In this document: one piece after another, positions 1-5,896 of the stretch | Numbering within the stretch: position 1 is the stretch's first letter | How the letters are laid out: the number at the start of each line of letters is the position of its first letter | Source of the DNA: Desulfocapsa sp. | GTDB lineage: Bacteria; Desulfobacterota; Desulfobulbia; Desulfobulbales; Desulfocapsaceae | DNA: 9,189 bases | NCBI GenBank assembly: GCA_020717935.1 | Contig: DYDK01000058.1 | Span: 1-9,189 of the forward strand | Direction of reading: 5' to 3' | Translations under genes and position numbers: made by a program | Notes under the pieces: generated by a model | The model's database searches: none | Seen by the model: only the letters and a program-made list of their open reading frames with translations | What the model was told of the DNA's origin: nothing

Positions 1-34
1 AACAAAGCAAAAACGACATCAAAAAAAGCGTACG

Positions 35-98
35 GATTCAGGAACTATGAAGTCGCAAGAATAGCACTATTTCATACACTTGGCGACTTGCCTGAACC
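35..98. repeat. Imperfect inverted repeat (hairpin)
   Basis: Outer arms at 35-42 (GATTCAGG) and 91-98 (CCTGAACC) pair with one mismatch. Inner arms at 50-59 (AAGTCGCAAG) and 79-89 (CTTGGCGACTT) pair with one bulged base. The central part is AT-rich. No T-run follows on either strand, so it is not a canonical terminator. It may be a decayed palindromic element or a structured RNA from a gene to the left. I do not recognise it. Confidence 0.4.
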
Positions 99-185
99 AA
101 AGACTACCCACAGATTCTGCTGAGGAACCGTTCATTCACCATCAACTGTTTCATTTTTCCAGAAGCAGAGACTCTCCGGCACGAA

Positions 186-228
186 CCGCACCGAGAAGGA
201 GTCGAAAGATGGCTGTTTCTCGGTGCGG
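186..228. repeat. 12-bp perfect hairpin, related to the neighbouring terminator
   Basis: Positions 186-197 (CCGCACCGAGAA) and 217-228 are perfect reverse complements around a 19-nt loop. The arm resembles that of the next hairpin (240-285), which begins CCGCACGAGAA, so the two look like tandem variants. An A-run (232-238) separates them. No T-run follows on the plus strand. Confidence 0.5.
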
Positions 229-230
229 CA

Positions 231-285
231 TAAAAAAAGCCGCACGAGAAGAGAGCAAGAATAACCGTGCTCTCTTCTCGTGCGG
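231..285 (-). terminator. Probable rho-independent terminator, leftward
   Basis: Positions 240-257 and 268-285 form a perfect 18-bp stem with a 10-nt loop. Read on the minus strand, the stem is followed directly by C and seven T (complement of 232-238), the classical intrinsic terminator arrangement. On the plus strand the stem is followed only by TTTCT, so termination there would be weaker. The nearest leftward gene is fba, which ends at 581. Its transcript would carry a ~300-nt 3' tail containing the family A palindrome. The assignment to fba is inferred from direction only. Confidence 0.5.
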
Positions 286-413
286 TTTCTCATCCAATGT
301 CATTGGCTTAACGAGAATCCAACTTAAGTTAATAATATCGTCTTCTTACTCCAATGAACGGGATTAGTGACTTTTACAGGTTATTTTCTTGAAAAAAACA
401 AAAAAAACCTGTA

Positions 414-574
414 AGGGCCTCGGCAAGAATAAATCGTTCCGTATTGCGCAGGATTTTCAGTCATATTCGAGGAGCGGAAAGAGGCGCATAGCAGGGCTAT
501 GAAACTCTTTTCGTGACGAAGAAGATGGCTGAAAAGACCAGCAAGACGGGATGATTTATTCTTGCCGAGGCCCT
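414..574. repeat. Family A palindromic repeat, full copy (161 bp)
   Basis: The ends at 414-435 and 553-574 are perfect 22-bp inverted repeats beginning AGGGCCTCGGCAAG. The exact centre (494) is also the apex of a hairpin: CATAGC at 487-492 pairs with GCTATG at 496-501 around three bases. Between ends and apex there are further mirrored blocks (for example TTTTCAG at 454-460 with CTGAAAA at 528-534), so the whole element is one long imperfect palindrome. It has no coding potential. A TAA triplet lies at each edge (412-414 and 574-576), which could be a 3-bp target duplication. The first 49 bases recur identically at 9141-9189, so it is a dispersed repeat. It ends 6 nt beyond the fba stop codon and would form a large hairpin in the fba 3' UTR. 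I would call it MITE-like or BIME-like; the family name is not known to me. Confidence 0.85.
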
Positions 575-580
575 AAATCG

Positions 581-1861
581 CTAATCGTCAAAATCTCCAG
601 CCGCCCCTTTATCAACAACCAGGCCTTTTGCCCGCTCAATAATCGCCTCGCGCGTCCACTGACCAGGATCTTCAATCCGCCCGGCCTTGGGGCCAAGATC
701 ATACGAACCGGCCTGCAGGATCAGCTCACGGGCCAAGGTGGCGCTGCCCTGGGCATAAAAGACCTCGGTCAGCATGGTATAGACAAAATCTTCCACCCGT
801 TTACTCATCCGCTCCCGAATCTCACGGGGCTGGCCAAGGAGCCGTGGTTCAAAGGGGAGATTGAGTTTTTTATAATCGCCCGTCTTCCAGCCCTTGGACT
901 CGGCATAGGTCGTCATCTGCTCCCACGACTCCTCGCTGACCCCTTCCCCCGTGACCTTTTTCAAATTGCCGTTGTCATCAAGGATGGCATTCCCATAATC
1001 ATTGACCTCCACCCCCCAGGAGACCATTTGCAGAGCCGTGGCCACATTGGCTTTCGTAGTGCTCGTCTGTTTGGCAATGGCCCGCAATCGCTCTGAGCTG
1101 TTACCGGAAGTTCCGTGCTGGGCGCCGGAAGTTCCATATGGAGCAAGAGCCTTGTGGATCGCTGCCGTCAACTCCACCTGAATCCCCTGACTGTTGGCCT
1201 CAAGACCATGGGTCGTGCCATTGTTCAAGGCTATCCAGTCGGGACAAATACCGTGGGCATTCAAGCCTTTGATAAGAAAAGAGGCATCATCAACGGTAGA
1301 AAGCCCCTGCGAGCCTTTAATCTCGCCCACCTCTGTCTCAAGTCCAGCCCAGGACGGGATCAGTCCATTGAGATCGATATTGGCCAACAGGTTCAGATCG
1401 TCAGCCAAGTGCGAAGCGTCAATAGCAATGGAGGTGATGCCGGCCTCGAAAATCGTAGGGATTTCAATCCGGGCCTGAGGCAGATCCGCCTCTTTTTTAA
1501 TACCGTAATGATCGGCATGGATAGCCACCGGCACGGTAATTCCCAACTCGTTGCACAGAGCATCCACCTGCCGGGCCATATTCCAGTAATTCACGGCACA
1601 ATAGGCCGAGGCCCCGCCCTCGGAGCGGGCAATTTCGATGATCAGCGCCGCATCCGCCCGCTGGGCGGCCAACAATGCCCCGCGAATAATAAAGATATTG
1701 CGACCATTGGCGGCCATCGTCATGGCCCCGCCCTTGGCCAGCAAAGCCCGATCAATCACCTTACCACTGACAATCAGGGCATGGGAATGGGGAAATAATT
1801 TCTTGATGTTGGGGGGGCGACCAATTTCCAAGGCCTGATCAAAATGATTTGTCATACACAT
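581..1861 (-). CDS. fba: Class II fructose-bisphosphate aldolase
   Basis: This 426-residue cytosolic enzyme should cleave and form fructose 1,6-bisphosphate (dihydroxyacetone phosphate plus glyceraldehyde 3-phosphate) in glycolysis and gluconeogenesis. The zinc-dependent class II signature is visible. HADH at 115-118 supplies the catalytic Asp117 and a zinc His118. ETEVGE at 175-180 is the conserved acidic segment. GTTHG supplies His218 and HGTSG supplies His249. It is longer than E. coli FbaA (about 360 residues), with a C-terminal extension typical of a long subtype. Related aldolases acting on tagatose bisphosphate share these motifs, so substrate preference is inferred. The start at 1861 is chosen because AGGAG lies 6 nt upstream; Met3 is a less likely start. 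It is transcribed leftward. tatC lies upstream on the same strand, but the 190-bp gap suggests separate transcription. Confidence 0.92.
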   Translation of the reverse strand: MCMTNHFDQALEIGRPPNIKKLFPHSHALIVSGKVIDRALLAKGGAMTMAANGRNIFIIRGALLAAQRADAALIIEIARSEGGASAYCAVNYWNMARQVDALCNELGITVPVAIHADHYGIKKEADLPQARIEIPTIFEAGITSIAIDASHLADDLNLLANIDLNGLIPSWAGLETEVGEIKGSQGLSTVDDASFLIKGLNAHGICPDWIALNNGTTHGLEANSQGIQVELTAAIHKALAPYGTSGAQHGTSGNSSERLRAIAKQTSTTKANVATALQMVSWGVEVNDYGNAILDDNGNLKKVTGEGVSEESWEQMTTYAESKGWKTGDYKKLNLPFEPRLLGQPREIRERMSKRVEDFVYTMLTEVFYAQGSATLARELILQAGSYDLGPKAGRIEDPGQWTREAIIERAKGLVVDKGAAGDFDD

Positions 1862-1867
1862 AGCAAG

Positions 1868-1872
1868 CTCCT
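1868..1872 (-). promoter_or_regulatory. Ribosome binding site of fba
   Basis: The minus strand reads AGGAG, then six bases, then the ATG at 1859-1861. This spacing favours the first ATG over the one two codons later, where the spacer would be 12. Confidence 0.7.
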
Positions 1873-1893
1873 GTTTATTTTTTTAAAGGATCA

Positions 1894-1930
1894 ATGGAAC
1901 CTTGAAAAAAGGCAATTTACAAGGTTCCAT
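1894..1930 (-). repeat. 11-bp perfect hairpin in the fba leader
   Basis: ATGGAACCTTG (1894-1904) and CAAGGTTCCAT (1920-1930) are perfect inverted arms around a 15-nt loop. It lies about 33 bp upstream of the fba start. Neither strand has a T-run after it, so it does not look like a terminator of tatC. It could be an operator, an mRNA leader hairpin or a small repeat. I could not find a convincing promoter between it and tatC. Confidence 0.5.
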
Positions 1931-2051
1931 CAAGATGGTCTCAGTGACAAGCAACGGAATACCGCTCTTTATAGCGTAGCTCAATCAAAGAATCCAGCAG
2001 ATATGGCAAGAATTCCACAACTCCGTGTTTTTTCCGCTCATGGACACGAAG

Positions 2052-2899
2052 TCATGATGAGAGTGGGTCTTTGTGAGATTCGCCCGCCACCGGTTGAAAA
2101 TCGGAAAAACCCTTGCGACCAAAGAGCCAAATAGCAACGATACTGATCTCATACAAAATCATCAAGGGGGCCGCCATCATCAACTGATTGACCACATCCG
2201 GCGTAGGAGTCAGGATGGCGGCGATAATAAAATTGATGAGGATAGCATACTTCCGATTCCGATTCAAAAAGGCCAGACTCACCACGCCCACCTTGGCCAG
2301 AAAAACCATCAATACCGGCATCTCAAAGATAACGCCAAAGGCTATGAGCAGACGAAGGGCCAGAGAAAAATACTCACTGACTGCCGGCAACGACATCAGG
2401 AATTCATTACTGTAACCAACGAGAAAACGAAAGGCAGGCGGAAAAACAACCAGGTACCCAAAAGAGGCCCCACCCACAAAACAGAGGGTGGAGAGAAAGG
2501 AGAAAGGCAGAAGCACCCGCTTTTCATGCCGGTACAAACCAGGGGCCAGAAAACGCCATATCTGATAAAAGACAACCGGAGAGGCCAGCAGCAGGCCGCA
2601 GACAAAGGCAAGCTTTAGATAAAAAAAAACCCTTCCTGATACGAAGTAAAGATCAAAGATGAGCCTTGGGGCAGGACATCGGTGAGGGGCTTGAAAAACC
2701 AGACCCCGAGGGATTCGACAAATCCGTAACAGCCAGCAAAGCCGATAAAAACAGCGCCAAAGGAGATGAGCAGGCAGGAGCGAAGATCACGGAGATGATC
2801 GGTCAGGGACTGGGGGGGAAACGATTCTTCGGCGGCTCCACCAGGATTTTCTGGCTTGGGTGGAATCGGTAGCGGGGTTGTATTCGTGTATTGCGTCAT
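2052..2899 (-). CDS. tatC: TatC, Tat translocase subunit, split by a frameshift at nine T
   Basis: TatC is the six-TM inner-membrane receptor for twin-arginine signal peptides. The gene is read in two frames. Residues 1-94 (2899-2615) carry a proline-rich N-terminal extension, the SLTDHLRDLRSCLL motif typical of the TatC start and TM1, and end EGFFFI then stop. The second frame continues YLKLAFVCGLLLASPVVFYQ and WRFLAPGLYRHEKR through the remaining TM helices, including TPTPDVVNQ, to the stop at 2052. The join falls exactly in the conserved segment E-x-F-F-x-Y-L-K and needs one extra T, or a -1 slip, at 2621-2629. The restored protein would be about 282 residues, near normal for TatC. Both halves look well conserved, so slippage-dependent expression or a homopolymer sequencing error is more likely than an old pseudogene. 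No strong Shine-Dalgarno precedes ATG 2899. No tatA or tatB is in the window. Confidence 0.85.
2621..2629 (-). other. Slippery run of nine T within tatC
   Basis: The coding (minus) strand reads GGG, nine T, then ATCTAA. Zero-frame reading ends at that TAA (complement of 2615-2617). A tenth U added by RNA polymerase, or a -1 ribosomal shift on the Phe codons, gives the same continuous product. Runs of nine A or T are known to support transcriptional slippage in several bacterial genes. A base-calling or assembly error in the homopolymer is the main alternative. Confidence 0.6.
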
Positions 2900-2907
2900 T
2901 GTTGTGC

Positions 2908-2937
2908 TTGCTCTTTCTGTTCCAAACAGAGTATATT
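2908..2937 (+). promoter_or_regulatory. Candidate sigma-70 promoter for the ldtD-like gene
   Basis: TTGCTC (2908-2913) and TATATT (2932-2937) are separated by 18 bases in the divergent tatC/ldtD region. The -10 matches consensus in five of six positions and the -35 in three. The same AT block read on the minus strand gives TATACT, a possible -10 for tatC, but without a recognisable -35. The two genes may therefore share overlapping divergent promoters. Confidence 0.35.
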
Positions 2938-3019
2938 TTCAGCGAAAGAGACACCCGAAAAATCCATTCTCCTTCACCCCATTTCTTCACCTTCTTACCA
3001 TCGAGACCTGTTTTTTGCA

Positions 3020-4759
3020 ATGTATTCACTTCCCTCCCAAAAAGGTTCCTGCTTGCCGAAGTTTTTTTTCTTCATCACTGTTTTCCTTGTTCTCTCCTTT
3101 GTGCATGGAGAAACCAGCATCTCTTCCCACTATGAAGCCCCAGGGAGCCCGGTCATCATTCCCGTTGCGCCCCCAACACCAGAGGACAAACTCAATGCCA
3201 TCTTATGTGACCGGCTCGACCTCTATAACACCGAGATTGCCGAATCTTTAGAAAATCCCGCAAACCCGTCCAAAAAAGATCTTATCAAGCAGTGGCTGGG
3301 ACTTATTTATGAAAATATCGGCATGCATCCCCTGTGGGTGACAGTGGACGGCCCAGGAGAAAAGGCGGAAATTCTGCTTTCAATCTTGGAAAATGCAGCA
3401 GTGGATGGCCTCAATCCCGCTGATTATTTCGTTGACCATCTGCAATCCCTCTGGCCATCACGAACTCCAGACGATGTGATTGAGCTGGACACACTTCTCA
3501 CCCTTGCCTTTATTGATTATGCCCGGGACACCCAAAATGGCCGCGTTCAATCGCTCAAAATTCGACCTGAACTACGGACAGCGGAACAAGAACAAGCGGC
3601 CTTTGACCCGCTGACAACATTGCACAATGTCCTGCAGGCTCCTGATTTTACCCAGGCCATGACGGATCTGCTCCCCCGCCATCAACGGTACACCAGCCTT
3701 CGTGCCGCCCTGCCCTTCTATCAAAAACTGGCCGAAAACGGTGGCTGGCCACAACTCGCATCCGGCACATCCATTCGTCCCGGTGAGCAGAACCCTCGCA
3801 TTCCGGCCCTCCGCAAACGATTGCAAATTGAAGGTTTTCTTCCTGTCCACGATAGTGACACGACTCTTTATGATCCTGAACTGATCAAGGCGGTCAGCCA
3901 GCTTCAGCTTCAGCATGGCCTCGGCGCCGATGGGGTCATTGGTAAATCAACCATTGCGGCCATGAATATCAGCGCCGATGCCAAGGTCAAACAGATTCTC
4001 ATCAACCTGGAACGATGGCGATGGCAGGCCCATGACTTCGAAGAACACTATGCCCTGGTGGATATTACCGGTTTCACCCTCGAAATCATCGACAAGGGAA
4101 AAATCATCCTGGAAATGCCAGTGGTCGTTGGCACCCCCCAACACGAAACACCGACCTTCAGCGACCATATTCAATATGTTGAACTCAATCCCTACTGGAA
4201 CATTCCCACCCAGATTGCCCGCGATGAAATCCTCGTTGAACTCCACAAAAATCCCAACTACCTTAACGCTAAACACATTCGCCTCTTCAGCGACCGATCT
4301 TCCGAGGCCACCGAACTCAGCCCTCTCTCCATGAACTGGCAACAGATCAGTCCGCAAACAATGGGCCGGTTCAAACTCCGCCAGGATCCAGGTAAATGGA
4401 ACGCCCTCGGCGCTATTAAAATCGCTTTTCCCAACAGCTATAATATCTACATGCACGACACCCCATCACAAAATCTGTTCAAGCGTTCCAGTCGTTCCTT
4501 CAGCCACGGCTGTATTCGTCTCAGCGACCCCCTGCTCCTGGCGACCTTGCTTCTGACTGACAGCGAAAAATGGCCAAAGGAGCGACTGCAAGAGATCATC
4601 GCCACCGGCAAACGCACCATTATTAATCTGGCTGCCCCCCTGCCACTTCACATCATCTATCAAACTGTCAAATGTGATGCCAACGGCACTGTCTTTTTTT
4701 ATAGCGATATTTACAACCGTGACCAGCCGCTGATCGAGGCTTTTTTTACAAAAAAATAA
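3020..4759 (+). CDS. ldtD: Murein L,D-transpeptidase, LdtD/YcbB type
   Basis: This periplasmic enzyme of 579 residues should form 3-3 (mDAP-mDAP) peptidoglycan cross-links. I chose ATG 3020 because it gives a Sec-type signal: a basic N-region, then a hydrophobic stretch beginning FFFFITVFLVL and ending near FVHG. The frame extends upstream only to an unlikely TTG at 2891. The domains in order are a signal peptide, an N-terminal scaffold region (about 45-250), a peptidoglycan-binding repeat (about 258-316, with GLGADGVIGKSTIAAMN) and the YkuD catalytic domain (about 343-525). The catalytic motif SHGCIRLSDP contains Cys498, and the YMHDTP motif contains His479. Length and architecture match E. 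coli LdtD (615 residues). The next gene is a MepK homologue, the same neighbour order as ycbB-ycbK in E. coli, which supports the call. The substrate is inferred from family. Confidence 0.88.
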   Translation: MYSLPSQKGSCLPKFFFFITVFLVLSFVHGETSISSHYEAPGSPVIIPVAPPTPEDKLNAILCDRLDLYNTEIAESLENPANPSKKDLIKQWLGLIYENIGMHPLWVTVDGPGEKAEILLSILENAAVDGLNPADYFVDHLQSLWPSRTPDDVIELDTLLTLAFIDYARDTQNGRVQSLKIRPELRTAEQEQAAFDPLTTLHNVLQAPDFTQAMTDLLPRHQRYTSLRAALPFYQKLAENGGWPQLASGTSIRPGEQNPRIPALRKRLQIEGFLPVHDSDTTLYDPELIKAVSQLQLQHGLGADGVIGKSTIAAMNISADAKVKQILINLERWRWQAHDFEEHYALVDITGFTLEIIDKGKIILEMPVVVGTPQHETPTFSDHIQYVELNPYWNIPTQIARDEILVELHKNPNYLNAKHIRLFSDRSSEATELSPLSMNWQQISPQTMGRFKLRQDPGKWNALGAIKIAFPNSYNIYMHDTPSQNLFKRSSRSFSHGCIRLSDPLLLATLLLTDSEKWPKERLQEIIATGKRTIINLAAPLPLHIIYQTVKCDANGTVFFYSDIYNRDQPLIEAFFTKK

Positions 4760-4779
4760 CCCTCTTGCTATTCCCTTAG

Positions 4780-4820
4780 TTGACACAAGGGATAGATTTA
4801 GGGTAAAAAAGATTTTTTAC
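4780..4820 (+). promoter_or_regulatory. Candidate promoter and AT palindrome upstream of mepK
   Basis: A perfect -35 hexamer TTGACA lies at 4780-4785. The best -10 is TAAAAA at 4804-4809 (18-base spacing), which is poor. It overlaps an 18-bp palindrome (4803-4820: GTAAAAAA, GA, TTTTTTAC) that could be an operator. The -35 sits in the loop of a small hairpin (4772-4777 with 4787-4792). This would let mepK be transcribed separately from ldtD. Confidence 0.3.
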
Positions 4821-4860
4821 TTGTTTTCACCTCGAAATGAATGCGGTTTCAATGGAATAA

Positions 4861-4868
4861 GGGAGGGG
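4861..4868 (+). promoter_or_regulatory. Ribosome binding site of mepK
   Basis: GGGAGGGG lies six bases before ATG 4875. It fixes that ATG as the start, rather than the in-frame codon 54 bases upstream at 4821. The choice also places the twin-arginine motif at residues 2-8, where a Tat signal should be. Confidence 0.75.
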
Positions 4869-4874
4869 CAATCA

Positions 4875-5414
4875 ATGAATCGTCGAACATTTCTTGGGCA
4901 CGCCTTAGCCATGGCCCCCCTGTTGGTGCTAGCATCGCCAGCCGAATTACTGGCCCGGGCGGTCCGTATGGAAGAGAGAAAGCTCTCCTTTTATCATACC
5001 CACACCTTCAAAAACCTCTCCATCACCTATTTCAAAAACGGCCGTTATCTCCCCAAGGCTTTGGCAAAAATCAACCATTTCCTGAAAGACTTCCGCACCG
5101 GCGAAATTCATCCCATCGATGTTGCCCTCCTTGATCTGCTTCATGATATGCGCAAGGCCGCCCGTTGCAAAGGTTGTTTTGAAGTTATCTCCGGCTACCG
5201 CTCCCCCCAGACCAACTCCATGCTCCAAGACAGCGGCGGCGGGGTGGCCAGTCACAGTCTGCACATGCTGGGCCAGGCCATAGATATCCGCATTCCTTCG
5301 GTCAGTACCAGTCGTCTGCACACGATTGCCTTGGGATTTCAACGGGGCGGGGTGGGTTTTTATCCCCAATCTGACTTTATCCACATCGACACCGGTCGCA
5401 TCCGTGCCTGGTAG
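4875..5414 (+). CDS. mepK: MepK/YcbK-type murein endopeptidase (DUF882), Tat signal
   Basis: This is a periplasmic zinc peptidase of 179 residues. E. coli MepK cleaves peptidoglycan cross-links, preferring the 3-3 bonds made by L,D-transpeptidases. The N-terminus NRRTFLG (2-8), a hydrophobic stretch and a possible A-R-A cleavage site (27-29) form a twin-arginine signal, so export is by Tat in folded form. The peptidase M15-like core shows SGYRSPQTN (106-114) and S-x-H-M-x-G-x-A-x-D with His130 and Asp137. The closing HIDTGRIRAW contains His170. The two His and the Asp are the expected zinc ligands. It lies 115 bp after the ldtD-like gene, the same pairing as in E. coli, and near tatC, whose product it should need. 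The family B repeat begins 11 bp after its stop. Confidence 0.87.
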   Translation: MNRRTFLGHALAMAPLLVLASPAELLARAVRMEERKLSFYHTHTFKNLSITYFKNGRYLPKALAKINHFLKDFRTGEIHPIDVALLDLLHDMRKAARCKGCFEVISGYRSPQTNSMLQDSGGGVASHSLHMLGQAIDIRIPSVSTSRLHTIALGFQRGGVGFYPQSDFIHIDTGRIRAW

Positions 5415-5425
5415 CAGCTCGCATA

Positions 5426-5531
5426 TTAGGGGCCGTTAAGAAATAACCCAATACTTTTTTCCATTTCTTTACGGCCCCTTATGCCGGTCTTGGAGCTAAA
5501 AAGGTATGGATTATTTTTGAACGACGGCTTA
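5426..5531 (-). repeat. Family B palindromic repeat, intergenic copy (106 bp)
   Basis: Read on the minus strand, this element matches 8238-8342 with 10 substitutions and one 1-nt indel by my hand alignment (about 90% identity). It contains an inner palindrome with 17-bp arms at 5428-5444 and 5463-5479 (AGGGGCCGTTAAGAAAT, one mismatch). A third, diverged arm at 5505-5529 repeats the motif GGATTATTTTTGAACG. TAA occurs at both ends in minus-strand reading. No long frame is present. It occupies the gap after mepK and begins 11 bp after that stop. It could act as an mRNA 3' hairpin but lacks a T-run after the stem. Confidence 0.85.
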
Positions 5532-5587
5532 CGCCTGTTTCCCCACCTGCTTAACCGCATCCTTGCATCTACCCATTACCTCGAAAA

Positions 5588-5896
5588 ATGACATCAAACG
5601 ACTCAGTTCTCTGGTGTGTTTATATAGTCAGATGCAATGACAACAGCCTCTATACCGGTATCACCACCAACATCGAAAAACGCCTGCGTCAGCATAACGA
5701 CGGGCCCAAAGGGGCTCGTTATACCCGCTCCCGACGACCGGTGACAATGGTCTATTGTGAACAGGTTGTTTCTCGGTCGGCAGCCTTGTCTCGTGAATAT
5801 CAGATCAAGAACGACACTACCTGCCGGAAGCAACAGCTCATCGCCCACAACTCACAGCGCCCACAACAGGGCCTGCCAAACAAAGAACAGCTATGA
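5588..5896 (+). CDS. GIY-YIG nuclease-like protein, UPF0213 (YhbQ type)
   Basis: This is a small single-domain protein of 102 residues. The GIY-YIG fold is recognisable from VYIVRC (Tyr12), LYTGIT (Tyr22), the helix EKRLRQHNDG (Arg32) and the conserved Glu70 in SREYQIK. The segment GARYTRSRRPV is typical of the UPF0213 subgroup. Members are stand-alone proteins found in many bacteria. Nuclease activity has been proposed, and the physiological role is poorly defined. ATG 5588 gives the normal family N-terminus, although no clear Shine-Dalgarno precedes it. Its TGA overlaps the ATG of the PilR-like gene (ATGA at 5893-5896), which indicates translational coupling. The C-terminal tail after about residue 82 is low in conservation. 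Confidence 0.88.
   Translation: MTSNDSVLWCVYIVRCNDNSLYTGITTNIEKRLRQHNDGPKGARYTRSRRPVTMVYCEQVVSRSAALSREYQIKNDTTCRKQQLIAHNSQRPQQGLPNKEQL

Larger units (their letters stand above)
1..413. other. Gene-free, inverted-repeat-rich stretch
   Basis: I see no supportable protein or known RNA gene here. The only longer open frame (from a TTG at 80) runs through two strong hairpins and has no recognisable protein character. The stretch holds an imperfect palindrome (35-98), two hairpins with related arms (186-228 and 240-285), a short perfect palindrome (294-306, six-base arms around one base) and a ten-base palindrome (321-330). Nine-base inverted arms (374-382 and 406-414) flank an A-rich loop directly beside the family A repeat. 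It is probably the 3' intergenic region of fba plus that of a gene to the left of the window. Confidence 0.5.

Noticed and set aside
79..94. Sigma-54-like TGGC/TTGC pair
   Set aside because: The spacing between the GG and GC elements is too short for a -24/-12 promoter.
80..367. 95-residue open frame in the left intergenic region
   Set aside because: It starts with TTG and no ribosome site, passes through two strong hairpins and has no protein-like composition.
551..1798. Open frames on the plus strand opposite fba (551-1096, 1115-1798)
   Set aside because: They are antisense to a clearly conserved aldolase and have no recognisable domain. The first also begins inside the family A repeat.
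2052..2537. Treating the C-terminal half of tatC as a separate gene starting at 2537
   Set aside because: That start falls inside a conserved TatC segment, and the upstream frame up to the T-run continues the family sequence without a break.
2891..3019. Longer N-terminus for the L,D-transpeptidase from TTG 2891
   Set aside because: It would overlap the tatC start, places 43 unlikely residues before a good signal peptide and lacks a ribosome site.
3947..4456. 169-residue minus-strand frame within the L,D-transpeptidase gene
   Set aside because: It is a shadow of the YkuD domain region on the plus strand.
5490..5517. Possible promoter TTGGAG/TATTTT within the family B copy, driving the GIY-YIG operon
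   Set aside because: Both hexamers are weak and lie in repeat arms, so the match may be due to AT content alone.
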